A stretch of DNA of 64,000 bases, from NCBI RefSeq assembly GCF_014775655.1, contig NZ_CP061274.1, positions 1,178,001 to 1,242,000 of the forward strand, read 5' to 3'. A program made the translations under genes and the position numbers. Source of the DNA: Clavibacter zhangzhiyongii (lineage in GTDB: Bacteria; Actinomycetota; Actinomycetes; Actinomycetales; Microbacteriaceae). Under the pieces are notes generated by a model. The model was not told where the DNA came from. It saw nothing but the letters and a program-made list of their open reading frames with translations, and did not search any database. Position 1 is the first letter of the stretch. Every line of letters starts with the position of its first letter. Positions 26,777-34,864 of this stretch are shown here, one piece after another.

Positions 26777-27536
26777 CCCCCAACGGTAGGGGGTCGGCGG
26801 CGCCCCGCGCCCCACGCCGGGCGGGATCCGGGAGATGCGGGACGGGATCCCCGGCCGCGGGGAGCGCCGCCCGGACGCCGCCCGCGGCCGTCGCGACGGC
26901 GGCCAGCCCGATCGTGACGGCGACGACCGTCTCCGTCCACGGCGTCGTGTCGTAGGAGGTGTCCCCGTGCAGCATCGGCGCGACGACGAATGCAGCCAGG
27001 AGCTGGCCCGGGAGGGAGGCGGCCGCGACGAGGGCGAGGGCGACCGCGTCGAGCGGGCGGGCGCGCGGCCGGCCCGGCCGGAGGGCCGCGATCCCGACGA
27101 GACCCGCCAGCCCCACGAGGTGGGCCGGGAGGAGCAACCCGCCGAGGGGCGACGGCGCGCCGGCGATCCCGGACAGCAGCGCGTGCAGGCCCAGGACGGC
27201 GAAGGACCCGGCGACCGCGAGGACCGGGATCGTGCCCGAGCGGCCGCGCGCGCCCACCGCGACCGCGAGGGCCACCACGGCCAGGGCCAGCAGGATCATG
27301 CCCGCGCCGTGCCGCTCGGCCGCGTCGCCGAGGGGGATCCAGCCCGCCGTCGGGGCGTCGTGGTCGTGCTCGTGGGACTCGATGGAGTCCCGGCGGGACG
27401 GCGGCAGCGCGTCGCGCGCGGTGACCCAGCGCTGGAGCGACGCGTCGAGCTGGAGGAGCGCCGACGCCGCGAGGAGCCCGGAGGCGACGAGGCGCCCGCC
27501 TGCCGCAACGCGCGCCTCCGCGGCCGGCGGCGTCAC
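26766..27536 (-). CDS. Integral membrane protein, tandem paralogue B
   Basis: 256 residues with about six membrane spans; family not recognised. Near the N-terminus it carries LLAASALLQLDASLQRWVTA, shared almost exactly with the upstream gene, then an acidic/His loop (SHEHDHDAP) and W-I-P-L-G-D-A-A before the next span. The GTG start overlaps the upstream stop by four bases and the 3' end overlaps the helicase start. The pair looks like a tandem duplication that has diverged. The His/Asp loop may bind metal (speculative). Confidence 0.75.
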   Translation of the reverse strand: MTPPAAEARVAAGGRLVASGLLAASALLQLDASLQRWVTARDALPPSRRDSIESHEHDHDAPTAGWIPLGDAAERHGAGMILLALAVVALAVAVGARGRSGTIPVLAVAGSFAVLGLHALLSGIAGAPSPLGGLLLPAHLVGLAGLVGIAALRPGRPRARPLDAVALALVAAASLPGQLLAAFVVAPMLHGDTSYDTTPWTETVVAVTIGLAAVATAAGGVRAALPAAGDPVPHLPDPARRGARGAADPLPLGDEH

Positions 27537-28318
27537 GATGCGGTCCCGGTCCCGGTCCCGGTCCCGGGCCTCGCCGTGCGATGGTGCGCGAGGAGGGCCG
27601 AGACCAGCATCGCGACGGCTGCGCACGCCGTGCTGGTCGCGACGACGCTCTCCGTGTGGATGGGGGTGTCGGAGTAGGTGCCGCCCCAGATCGCCGGGGC
27701 GATCGCGAGGAGGGCGAGGAGCTGGCCGACGATGCTGCTGCCGAGGAGGAGGATCCCGCCGAGCGCGTCCCACGCGGTCCCGTGCGAGGCGCGTCCCCGG
27801 GCGACGGCCACCGCGACGGCCGCGCATCCCGCGAGGTTCAGCAGGAACGTGGACAGGTAGGTGCCGGCGAGCGGGCCCGGCTCGCCCGTGAGGCCCGAGA
27901 CGAGCGCGTGGGCGCCGATGGCCGCGAACGTGCCGGCGACCACGGCCGTGCCGACGAGGCCCGTCCGCCCCGTGATCCGCGCGGCGCGCGCGAGGGCGAG
28001 CACCGCGAGGGCCAGCAGGAGCATGCCGAGGCCGTGGGTCAGGGCGGCGTCGCCGAGGGGGACCCACTCGGAGGAGGGGAAGGAGTGGTCGAAGCGGCCG
28101 TCCTGGACGCCCGCCTCCGGGTCGTCCCAGGATGCGGCCGCCGTGACCCAGCGCTGGAGCGAGGCGTCGAGCTGGAGCAGCGCGGACGCCGCGAGGAGGC
28201 CCGCGGCGACGAGGCGCCAGCCGCCGGGCGTCCGCGGCCGCGGGACGGCGGGTCGGGAGCGGGCGGACGGGACGGTCGGCGGCGGATCCGCGACGACCGG
28301 GCGATCGAGGTGCGTCAT
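27533..28318 (-). CDS. Integral membrane protein, tandem paralogue A
   Basis: 261 residues, about six membrane spans, Pro/Arg-rich cytoplasmic N-terminus of 30 residues. It shares the LQLDASLQRWVTA segment and the W-V-P-L-G-D-A-A motif with the downstream gene. Late spans contain IAPAIWGGTYSDTPIHTES, aligned with APMLHGDTSYDTTPWTET in the paralogue, so both have a conserved T-[SY]-[SD]-[DT]-T-P loop. The C-terminus ends in Gly-Thr repeats encoded by a CGGTCC tandem. Function unknown. Confidence 0.75.
   Translation of the reverse strand: MTHLDRPVVADPPPTVPSARSRPAVPRPRTPGGWRLVAAGLLAASALLQLDASLQRWVTAAASWDDPEAGVQDGRFDHSFPSSEWVPLGDAALTHGLGMLLLALAVLALARAARITGRTGLVGTAVVAGTFAAIGAHALVSGLTGEPGPLAGTYLSTFLLNLAGCAAVAVAVARGRASHGTAWDALGGILLLGSSIVGQLLALLAIAPAIWGGTYSDTPIHTESVVATSTACAAVAMLVSALLAHHRTARPGTGTGTGTAS
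27541..27564. repeat. Hexanucleotide tandem repeat (CGGTCC)x4
   Basis: Four perfect CGGTCC units, with a fifth degenerate unit (CGGGCC) after. It lies in the last codons of membrane paralogue A and encodes Gly-Thr pairs. Unit length keeps the frame on slippage, so copy changes would alter only tail length. Confidence 0.85.
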
Positions 28319-28418
28319 GACCCAGGACTACCGCATCGCCGGGCCGCGCGGGCGGACGACGGGTGATCGTCTTCCGCACCCGGTGAATTCGCGGCGCCGC
28401 GCGGCCGTCCGGGCGGTC

Positions 28419-29285
28419 TCAACGCGGGCGGTGCCCCACGTACGCGGTGCGGGTGCCGCGCAGGCGGAGGTCGGGGATCCGCGCGAGGGCGTGCGGGCCG
28501 TCGGCGTCGAGGAGCGCGTCGAGCGCGGTGCGGTCGGCGGCGTCGAGGCGGTCGCCGGAGCGGTCGCGGACGCGGGCCAGCCACGCGCGGGCGTAGGGGA
28601 GCGTGGCGGCGGCGACGACCGGATCCGCCGGGTCGGGGTCGAGGGCGAACGCGCGCGTCTCGACCTCCACGAGCCCCGCGGCGGCGAGCCACGGCGCCCA
28701 GTCCGGGTGCGACGGGCCGCCCGTGCCGCCGTGCGTGACCGCGTCGTCGAGGCGGTCGGCGAGACCGGGGCGGGCGAGGTCGGCCGGGAGGTCGTCCGGG
28801 AGGAAGCGGGGCGGGCCGTCCATCTCGACGACGGCGAGGACCCCGCCCGGCGCGAGCCCGTCGTGGATCCGGCCGAGGAGCAGGGCGGGGTCGGCGACCT
28901 CGTGCAGCATGAGCGACGCCCAGACGAGGTCGGCGGGCGGCAGCGCGGGCCAGGCGTCGTCGAGGTCGGCGTGCACGGGGCGGATCCGGTCGGCCAGCCC
29001 GTCGACGACCGCGCGCTCGGCGACGCGCGCCAGCATCGCGTCGCTCGCGTCGACCGCGATCACCTCGGCCCGGTCGAAGCGCCGGGCCAGGGCGACGGTG
29101 CCGGTGCCCGTCCCGGCGCCCAGGTCGACGACCACGCGGCCCGCGGTGTCCCGGGCCAGGCGGCGGACCCAGGTGGTCAGCTCGAGGAGGTGCCGGTGCA
29201 GGATCCGCGCGTCGAGGTCGAGCATGGCGGCGAGGGAGGGGTCGGCGGCGCCGTGGGCGTGGGCGCGGACGTCGTGGTGGGGCAT
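28419..29285 (-). CDS. Class I SAM-dependent methyltransferase
   Basis: 288 residues. Methyltransferase motif I VVVDLGAGTGTGT near residues 50-62, then IAVDASDAML (motif II region), VHADLDDAWPALPPADLVW and LAPGGVLAVVEMDGP (motif post-III). An N-terminal DPSLAAMLDLDARILHRHL helix precedes the fold. The substrate is unknown. It is head-to-head with an XRE-cupin regulator 47 bases away, which may control it. Confidence 0.9.
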   Translation of the reverse strand: MPHHDVRAHAHGAADPSLAAMLDLDARILHRHLLELTTWVRRLARDTAGRVVVDLGAGTGTGTVALARRFDRAEVIAVDASDAMLARVAERAVVDGLADRIRPVHADLDDAWPALPPADLVWASLMLHEVADPALLLGRIHDGLAPGGVLAVVEMDGPPRFLPDDLPADLARPGLADRLDDAVTHGGTGGPSHPDWAPWLAAAGLVEVETRAFALDPDPADPVVAAATLPYARAWLARVRDRSGDRLDAADRTALDALLDADGPHALARIPDLRLRGTRTAYVGHRPR

Positions 29286-29332
29286 GCATCTATGCTCGCG
29301 CCCTCCTGCTCGGGGCGCATACGATCTTGCCC
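29286..29332. promoter_or_regulatory. Short divergent promoter region, methyltransferase / XRE-cupin
   Basis: Only 47 bases separate the two divergent start codons. A TACGAT -10-like hexamer at 29320-29325 sits eight bases before the XRE ATG, and there is no Shine-Dalgarno, suggesting a leaderless message. Both promoters must overlap, so the regulator probably acts on both. Confidence 0.45.
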
Positions 29333-29956
29333 ATGACGCAAGACACGGATCTCGACGCCCTCGTCCGCCAGCGCATCCGCGGCCTCCGCGAGGCGCGCGG
29401 CTGGTCGCTCGACGCGCTCGCGGCGCGCTGCTTCCTCAGCCCCTCGACCCTCAGCCGCATCGAGACGGGGCATCGGCGGATCGCGCTCGACCAGCTCGTG
29501 CCCATCGCCCAGGCGCTCGAGACGACGCTCGACGCGCTCATCGAGTCGGGCGACGACGCCGACGTCGTGATCCGCCCGCAGCGGGACGAGCAGGAGGGGC
29601 GCACGACGTGGGTGCTGTCGCGCGGCGGGGCGAGCGGATCCGGCGTCTTCGTCGCGAAGATGCGCATGACGCCGACGCGGCCGTTCCCCGTCGACCAGCT
29701 GGGCGTGCACCCCGGCCGCGACTGGTTCACGGTGCTCTCCGGCACCGCGCGGCTGCAGCTGGGCGAGCGGACGATCCTCGTCGAGGCGGGCGACGCGGCC
29801 GAGTTCTCGACGATGGTGCCGCACGCCATCAGCGCGCACCGCGGCGTGACGGAGGTCCTGACGATCCTCGACCGCGACGGGCAGCGGGCGCACCTGCGGG
29901 CGCCGGGGGCAGGACCGGCCACCCCGCACGGCGGCGCGCATGGAGCGCAGCGCTAG
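29333..29956 (+). CDS. XRE family regulator with C-terminal cupin domain
   Basis: 207 residues. The helix-turn-helix (about 10-68) reads RIRGLREARGWSLDALA then LSPSTLSRIETGHRR. A cupin_2 barrel (about 110-190) includes HPGRDWFTVLSG-x-A and GDAAEFSTMVPHA. Such XRE-cupin proteins sense a small ligand in the barrel and repress neighbouring genes. The ATG at 29333 is preferred to a TTG two codons earlier. The C-terminal 15 residues are Gly/Ala/His-rich. Confidence 0.92.
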   Translation: MTQDTDLDALVRQRIRGLREARGWSLDALAARCFLSPSTLSRIETGHRRIALDQLVPIAQALETTLDALIESGDDADVVIRPQRDEQEGRTTWVLSRGGASGSGVFVAKMRMTPTRPFPVDQLGVHPGRDWFTVLSGTARLQLGERTILVEAGDAAEFSTMVPHAISAHRGVTEVLTILDRDGQRAHLRAPGAGPATPHGGAHGAQR

Positions 29957-29978
29957 GGACCGGATCCGGGCGGTGGCG

Positions 29979-31583
29979 TCAGCCCCCGATGGGCAGCCCC
30001 GCATCCGAGGAGGGCTGGGGTTCGGGCGTACCGGGGTCTCCGGGCAGGTCGGGGAGGTCAGGGAGGTCAGGCACGTCGGGCGTGGGCACCGGCGACGGCG
30101 CCGGCTGGTCGGGCGTGGGCACCGGGGACGGCACGGGATCCGTACCGCCATCACCCGGGTCCTCCGTCGGCGCGGGGGTCGAGCCGGTCTCCTCGGGCAC
30201 GGGGGTGGACCCGCCGTCGCCCGAGCCGCCATCGCCCGAGCCGCCGCCTCCGACCCCGCCTCCGGAGCCGCCGTCCTGGCCGGCCCCGGTCCCCGGATTC
30301 GTGGATCCGCCGCCGCCGGTGCCCGGGGTGAAGGGACCGGTGCCCGGGCGCGTGCCGGGACGCGACGGGACGCCGGGCGCCTTCGGCACGACGGGCAGCG
30401 CGATGCGGTCGGGAGCGGGGACGGCGAGCGTGAGGGTCACGGTCGCGCCGGGCGCGACGCGCGTGCCGGCGGCCGGATCCTGGCTCGCGACGATGCCCAC
30501 GTCCTGGCGCACGAGCGCGCTCCCTCCCGTGCCGGCGAACGCGATGCCGAAGCCGGCGGCCGCGAGCGTGTCGCCCGCGTCGACCGCCTGCATGCGGGTG
30601 ACGTCGACGACCTCGACCAGCCCGTCGGCCGAGACCGGCAGGGGGTTGGCGGGATCCGTCGCGTCGGGGACGGGGCGGGCGTCGGAGATCTCGATGGTCT
30701 CGGGGTCGGCCACCGTGTCGCCGTCGGCGTCGGGGAGCGTCGCGGCGACCGCGCCGCCCGCGATGAGGACGAGCGCGAGACCCGCCGCGACGCCGCCGGT
30801 CGCGCGGGTGCGGACGCCGGGGATCCACGCGGAGCCGCGGCGGATCAGCGGGATGAGGCCGGCGATGAGCGCGACCACGCCGAGCGCGATGAGGAGGCCG
30901 GGGATCCCGGCGATCACGGCGGCGGCGACCACGAGCACCGCGGCGACCGCGAGGGCCGCCCACGGCCACGTGCTGCGTCCGCGGAGGGCGGGAGCGGTGG
31001 TCGTCGTGCGCGAGGTGGGAGCGGATGCGGCGCTGGTCGCGGCGCGGGGCGGCGCGGGGACGGCCTCGCGGGCCGCGAAGGCGCCGGCCATCGACGACGG
31101 GACCGGCGACGCCGCGGTCGGCGACGCGGGGATCGGCGGCGCGGGCAGGTCGGCGGGCGGGGTGAGGGGCGCCCCGAGGGGCGGGGCGACGGGGTCGCCG
31201 GTGGGCGGCGCGAGCGGATAGCCGGCGGGCGGCGCGACAGGGGCGCCGGTGGGCGGCGCGAGGCGCGGGCCGGCCGGCGGGGCCTCGGGCGACGGCGCGT
31301 CGGCGGGAGCGTCGGCGTCCTCGCCGACGGATGCGGATGCGGACGCGGGTGTGAGCGGTGTGACGCCCGGCAGGTAGTCCGCGGGCAGCGGCGACTCGCT
31401 GATCAGGCGCGGCTCGGGCGTGGAGGACGCGCGGCCCGGGAAGACGCGGCGGCTGGAGACGAGCGTCGTCCAGCGCGCGCCGTCCCAGAAGCGCTGGTTG
31501 CCCTCGCCGTCGCCGAACCAGCCGGGCTCGTCGGACGACGGGGTGACCGACGTCGGGGAGGCGGGCGGCGGGGTCGACGACAT
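29979..31583 (-). CDS. DUF2510 and PASTA-like domain membrane protein
   Basis: 534 residues. N-terminal DUF2510 domain with the P-G-W-x-x-D and R-x-W-D-G-x-x-W-T motif, then a long Pro/Ala-rich region with a P-P-x-G-x-P repeat (about 95-165). Two hydrophobic segments follow (about 200-240 and 255-280). A PASTA-like extracytoplasmic module follows (D-V-G-I-V-A-S-Q-D-P-A-A-G-T), and the Gly/Pro/Thr/Asp-rich tail suggests passage through the cell wall. The start at 31583 has GAGGAG upstream. It probably senses or binds the cell envelope; exact role unknown. Confidence 0.8.
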   Translation of the reverse strand: MSSTPPPASPTSVTPSSDEPGWFGDGEGNQRFWDGARWTTLVSSRRVFPGRASSTPEPRLISESPLPADYLPGVTPLTPASASASVGEDADAPADAPSPEAPPAGPRLAPPTGAPVAPPAGYPLAPPTGDPVAPPLGAPLTPPADLPAPPIPASPTAASPVPSSMAGAFAAREAVPAPPRAATSAASAPTSRTTTTAPALRGRSTWPWAALAVAAVLVVAAAVIAGIPGLLIALGVVALIAGLIPLIRRGSAWIPGVRTRATGGVAAGLALVLIAGGAVAATLPDADGDTVADPETIEISDARPVPDATDPANPLPVSADGLVEVVDVTRMQAVDAGDTLAAAGFGIAFAGTGGSALVRQDVGIVASQDPAAGTRVAPGATVTLTLAVPAPDRIALPVVPKAPGVPSRPGTRPGTGPFTPGTGGGGSTNPGTGAGQDGGSGGGVGGGGSGDGGSGDGGSTPVPEETGSTPAPTEDPGDGGTDPVPSPVPTPDQPAPSPVPTPDVPDLPDLPDLPGDPGTPEPQPSSDAGLPIGG

Positions 31584-31686
31584 GGTGCTCCTCAGGTGGA
31601 GAAAAGTCTCCGTGCCCACAGGCTAGGCGGCGCTCGGGCGGTCGGGAAGCCCGCGCGCGGCGCGCGGCCCGGTCGGGCACCCCCAG

Positions 31687-32550
31687 TCAGGGGCGCGGAG
31701 TCACCGGTGGTGCGACGGCGCGCGCCGTCGGCTTCCGCCAGTCGGCCGTCGCCGCGGACGGGGATCCGACGCCGGCCGCGGCACCGCGCGCGGTCCGCGG
31801 CCGGGTCGCGCGGTACCAGCCGGCGCAGAGGAGGACGACGAGGACCGCGTCCACCGCGTCGCCGCCGTAGTACATCACCTGGGCGGCGAGCTCGGCCTCC
31901 GCGCGGGGCACCCCGGCCGGCGGGACGGCGTAGAGCGACTTCGCGAGGATCCCGTGCGCCGCCATCGCCGCGACGAGCACGAGCGCCCGGTGCGGGGGCG
32001 ACGCCCGGTGCGGCGACGGGTCCACGCCCACGATGGCGGAGGTGAAGAGGCACCCGGCGGCGAGCACGTGCAGCTGCACGGCGGCGGCGAGCAGCGGATC
32101 CTCGTGCATGCGCGTGAGCACCGGCGTGCCGTAGACGACCCACATGCCGCCCACGTTCAGCACGGCGGCCGGGAGCGGGTGCGACACGATCTGCACGGGC
32201 CGCGACCGCAGGAGCGCCGTGAGCCGGCGTGCGGGCACGACGTCGAGGCTCCGGAGCGCGAGGGTCACGGGGGCGGCGCGCACGAGGAGGAGCGGGGCGA
32301 GCATCCCGAGGAGGAGGTGGCCGAGCATGTGGGCGACGAGGTCGTCGTGGCCGGCGCCGGCGAGCGGCCCGGTGACGGCGGCGAGGGCGGCGGCGAGGCC
32401 GAGGATCCACAGGGCGGTCCGGTGCGCGGGCCATGCGCGTCGTCGCCGGTCGCGCCAGGCGGCGGACGCGTAGGCCGCCGCGAGCAGGAGCGCGAGCGCC
32501 GCGGGGGCCAGGGCGAGGAGGCCGGCGGATCCGGTTCCGTGCTCATGCAC
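31687..32550 (-). CDS. CtaG-type cytochrome c oxidase assembly membrane protein
   Basis: 287 residues, about seven membrane spans. The caa3-type CtaG pattern is visible: D-D-L-V-A-H-M-L-G-H-L-L-L-G-M-L-A-P-L early, H-P-L-P-A-A-V-L-N, and later Y-G-G-D-A-V-D. The paired histidines in H-M-x-G-H are the likely copper or haem ligands. In actinobacteria such proteins help copper insertion into the oxidase. The gene overlaps the DUF2243 gene by eight bases, a recurring pair. Confidence 0.88.
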   Translation of the reverse strand: MHEHGTGSAGLLALAPAALALLLAAAYASAAWRDRRRRAWPAHRTALWILGLAAALAAVTGPLAGAGHDDLVAHMLGHLLLGMLAPLLLVRAAPVTLALRSLDVVPARRLTALLRSRPVQIVSHPLPAAVLNVGGMWVVYGTPVLTRMHEDPLLAAAVQLHVLAAGCLFTSAIVGVDPSPHRASPPHRALVLVAAMAAHGILAKSLYAVPPAGVPRAEAELAAQVMYYGGDAVDAVLVVLLCAGWYRATRPRTARGAAAGVGSPSAATADWRKPTARAVAPPVTPRP

Positions 32551-33085
32551 CCGGGGCCCGCCCGTCGCCGCGCTCGCCGGATCCCGTGGACGCCCGTCGC
32601 GCGGCGGCGCGCGTGCGCGTGCGCAGGATCAGCACCACGCCCGCCCCGAGCAGCACCGCGCCGACGCCGTTCCAGACGAGGTCGTACGCGAGGAGGTCGA
32701 CGCCGTAGCGGATCTCGTGCAGCCCCATGACCTTGTGCTGGATGGTGCCGTCGTAGAGCTGGAACCCGCCCGCGCCCGCGAGGAGGCCCCCGGCCCAGCG
32801 CGTCCCGACGAGCGCGCGGCGGCGGCGGAGGTCGGCGAACAGGAACATCGCGCCGATGGCGGCGGTCCAGCCGACGGCGTGCAGGATCCCGTCCGAGATC
32901 AGCCCGACCTCGGTCGTGGAGCGGTCGTAGAAGTGGTGCCAGCGCAGCAGCTGGTGGAAGACGGTCTCGTCCACGAAGGTCGCCGTGCCGACGCCGAGCA
33001 GGAGGCCCGCGACCAGGCTCCGGCCGGGCAGCCGCTCGGCGTCGCGGGAGGGGGAGGCGGTCGTGCCGCTCGTCGTCGCGCTCAT
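32543..33085 (-). CDS. DUF2243 membrane protein
   Basis: 180 residues with four membrane spans. Family motifs F-x-D-x-x-x-F-H-Q-L-L-x-W-H-H, S-D-G-x-x-H-A-V-G-W and G-x-x-Q-L-Y-D-G-x-x-Q-H-K are all present. The many conserved histidines suggest metal or haem coordination. It is transcribed together with the CtaG-like gene, so a role in oxidase assembly or copper handling is reasonable, but no function is established. Confidence 0.92.
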   Translation of the reverse strand: MSATTSGTTASPSRDAERLPGRSLVAGLLLGVGTATFVDETVFHQLLRWHHFYDRSTTEVGLISDGILHAVGWTAAIGAMFLFADLRRRRALVGTRWAGGLLAGAGGFQLYDGTIQHKVMGLHEIRYGVDLLAYDLVWNGVGAVLLGAGVVLILRTRTRAAARRASTGSGERGDGRAPGA

Positions 33086-33188
33086 GCCTCGACGCTAGGC
33101 GCGTCCGCGGCGGACGGCACGATCCCGTCCTCGCGGCCGCGCGCCGGCCGGGCGGCGCGGGGTCCGGGCGGCGGTGGGGGAACGCCGG

Positions 33189-33386
33189 TCAGGCGGCGAG
33201 CAGCGCGGCCGCGGCGCGCGCGGGGGCGAGGTCGACCTCGAGGGTCGACGTGCCCGCGTGCCGGAACGCGCCCGTGGGGGAGAACGCGACGCAGGCCGGA
33301 TCCCCCAGGCGGGGCGCGGACGGCTGCGCGGCGGACACGGGGACGGCGGGGGCGGACGGGGCGGTAGGGGCGACGGACACGGGCAC
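33189..33386 (-). CDS. Small hypothetical protein
   Basis: 65 residues from a GTG at 33386 preceded by a textbook AGGAGG with five-base spacing. The N-terminus is Ala/Pro/Val-rich, then LGDPACVAFSPTGAFRHAGT. No family recognised. Not a signal peptide. The strong Shine-Dalgarno and position between the molybdenum-cofactor genes and DUF2243 support it as real. Confidence 0.55.
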   Translation of the reverse strand: MPVSVAPTAPSAPAVPVSAAQPSAPRLGDPACVAFSPTGAFRHAGTSTLEVDLAPARAAAALLAA

Positions 33387-33543
33387 GGGATCCTCCTGAT
33401 CGACCGCCCGGGCGGGCGATGACCCCAGGCTGGCGGACCGCGTCACACCGCGCGTCCTCCTCCCGGACCCCGCCCCTCCTCCCGCGGCAGGAGATCCGCG
33501 GGCCGCGAGGACCACGGCGCCGCCGATCCGCCCGCCGCCGGGG

Positions 33544-33990
33544 TCACGCGCGCCCGCCCACGTCGGAGTCGGGCCGGGGCCGCGCCTCGTCCGCGCGCAG
33601 CAGACCGGCGCCGCCGACGGACCGGCCGTCCGCGTCGAGCGGCCCGACGGGATCCGCCAGGTGCGCGATCTCCGCCGTGATGTCGGCCGCGAGCCGCCGC
33701 GCGTCCGCCACGCCGCCGCCCGCGCGGCCCACGGCGAGCCCGAGGAGGAAGGTCGTGAGCGGCGCCGCCGGCCGGGCGATCCCGTGGGCCGCGTCCCGCG
33801 CCAGGTCGAGCACGAGCGCCACGTCCACCTCGTGCGCGGGCAGCTCGAGCAGCGCGGCGACGCGGTCGACCCAGCGGTCGAGGACGGCGGGGTCGACGGG
33901 CGGAGCCGCCGCGGGCGCGCCGGGCGCGGGCGGGAGCGCGGCGGGCGCGGCCGAGCCGGTGGCGGGGGAGGCGGTGTCGTCAGCGGCCAT
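33544..33990 (-). CDS. DUF6457-type protein of the molybdopterin cluster
   Basis: 148 residues. A Pro/Ala-rich N-terminus of 30 residues precedes a helical domain (LDRWVDRVAALLELPAHEVD, then LLGLAVGRAGG). This looks like the small domain found next to, or fused with, MobA-like nucleotidyltransferases in actinobacteria. Its start overlaps the MobA stop by 11 bases, so the two are co-expressed. It probably assists molybdenum-cofactor maturation; direct evidence is lacking. Confidence 0.75.
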   Translation of the reverse strand: MAADDTASPATGSAAPAALPPAPGAPAAAPPVDPAVLDRWVDRVAALLELPAHEVDVALVLDLARDAAHGIARPAAPLTTFLLGLAVGRAGGGVADARRLAADITAEIAHLADPVGPLDADGRSVGGAGLLRADEARPRPDSDVGGRA

Positions 33991-34666
33991 GTGCGGGGAT
34001 CCCGTCGTCGAGGAGGCGGAGCCCGTGGACGTCGGCGTCCGCGGGGAGGTCGACGTCGGCGCAGAGCCGGGCGTCGAGGTCGGCGTGCGCGACGGCGCCG
34101 GGCCGGAGGGCCGCGAGCACCGCGCGGAGGGACGCGCCCGCCAGGCCGTCGGCCCGGTCGACGGCGTCGAGGGCGGCGCGGAGCGGATCCGGCCGGTAGA
34201 GCGCGAGGAGCGGCTGCGCGCGTCCGTCGGGGTCGCGCGCGACGAGGGCGTCGTGCCCGTCGACGCCGGATCCGCGGCGGAGGGGCAGCAGGGCGGCGAC
34301 CGCGGCGGCGGCGTGCGGCAGGTCCGCGGCGAGCACGAGGATCCACGCGCACGCGGGGTCGTCGCCGAGCGCCGCCACCCCGGCCCCGAGGGCGGCCGCG
34401 GGACCGCCGTACGGGGGATCCTCGTCGACGAGCAGCGCGGATCCTGTCGCCTCCTGATGCGCGCGCGGCACCCCGCCCGCCCGGTTGCCGGCGCCCACGA
34501 CGACCGTGCGCGCGCAGCCGGCCGCCGCCCGCACCGCGCCCGCGAGGAGCGTGACGCCGTCGCGCGCGAGGGCGGTCTTGTCGATCCGGCAGAGGCGCGT
34601 CGCGCGGCCGCCCGCGAGGATCACGGCCGCGGCGTCCCGCGCGTCGACCGCCGGTCCTGCGCTCAC
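33980..34666 (-). CDS. mobA: Molybdenum cofactor guanylyltransferase-like NTP transferase
   Basis: 228 residues. Nucleotidyltransferase signature L-A-G-G-R-A-T-R-L near residue 17 followed by the lysine of D-K-T; D-L-P-H metal-site motif in VLAADLPHA; then PLLALYRP. The G-G after R-[LM] is replaced by C-R, slightly unusual for MobA. The enzyme attaches GMP to molybdopterin. No molybdoenzyme lies in the window. Function as a different NTP transferase cannot be fully excluded. Confidence 0.8.
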   Translation of the reverse strand: MSAGPAVDARDAAAVILAGGRATRLCRIDKTALARDGVTLLAGAVRAAAGCARTVVVGAGNRAGGVPRAHQEATGSALLVDEDPPYGGPAAALGAGVAALGDDPACAWILVLAADLPHAAAAVAALLPLRRGSGVDGHDALVARDPDGRAQPLLALYRPDPLRAALDAVDRADGLAGASLRAVLAALRPGAVAHADLDARLCADVDLPADADVHGLRLLDDGIPAHGR

Positions 34667-34864
34667 GCCGCCTCCCGCCCGCCCGGATGCCCGGGCCCTC
34701 GCATGGTGTGGTGCCGACCCTACGGCCCGGCTGTTACGGGCGCGTTGCCGGCGGGCGATCCCGCGCGTCGCGGCGACCTCTCGCGCGCCCGCGGCCGCGG
34801 TGAGGCTGCGGCGCCCGGCGCCCGGCGCCCGGCGGCAGCGTCGCGACCGGCCGCGATCCGCCCC

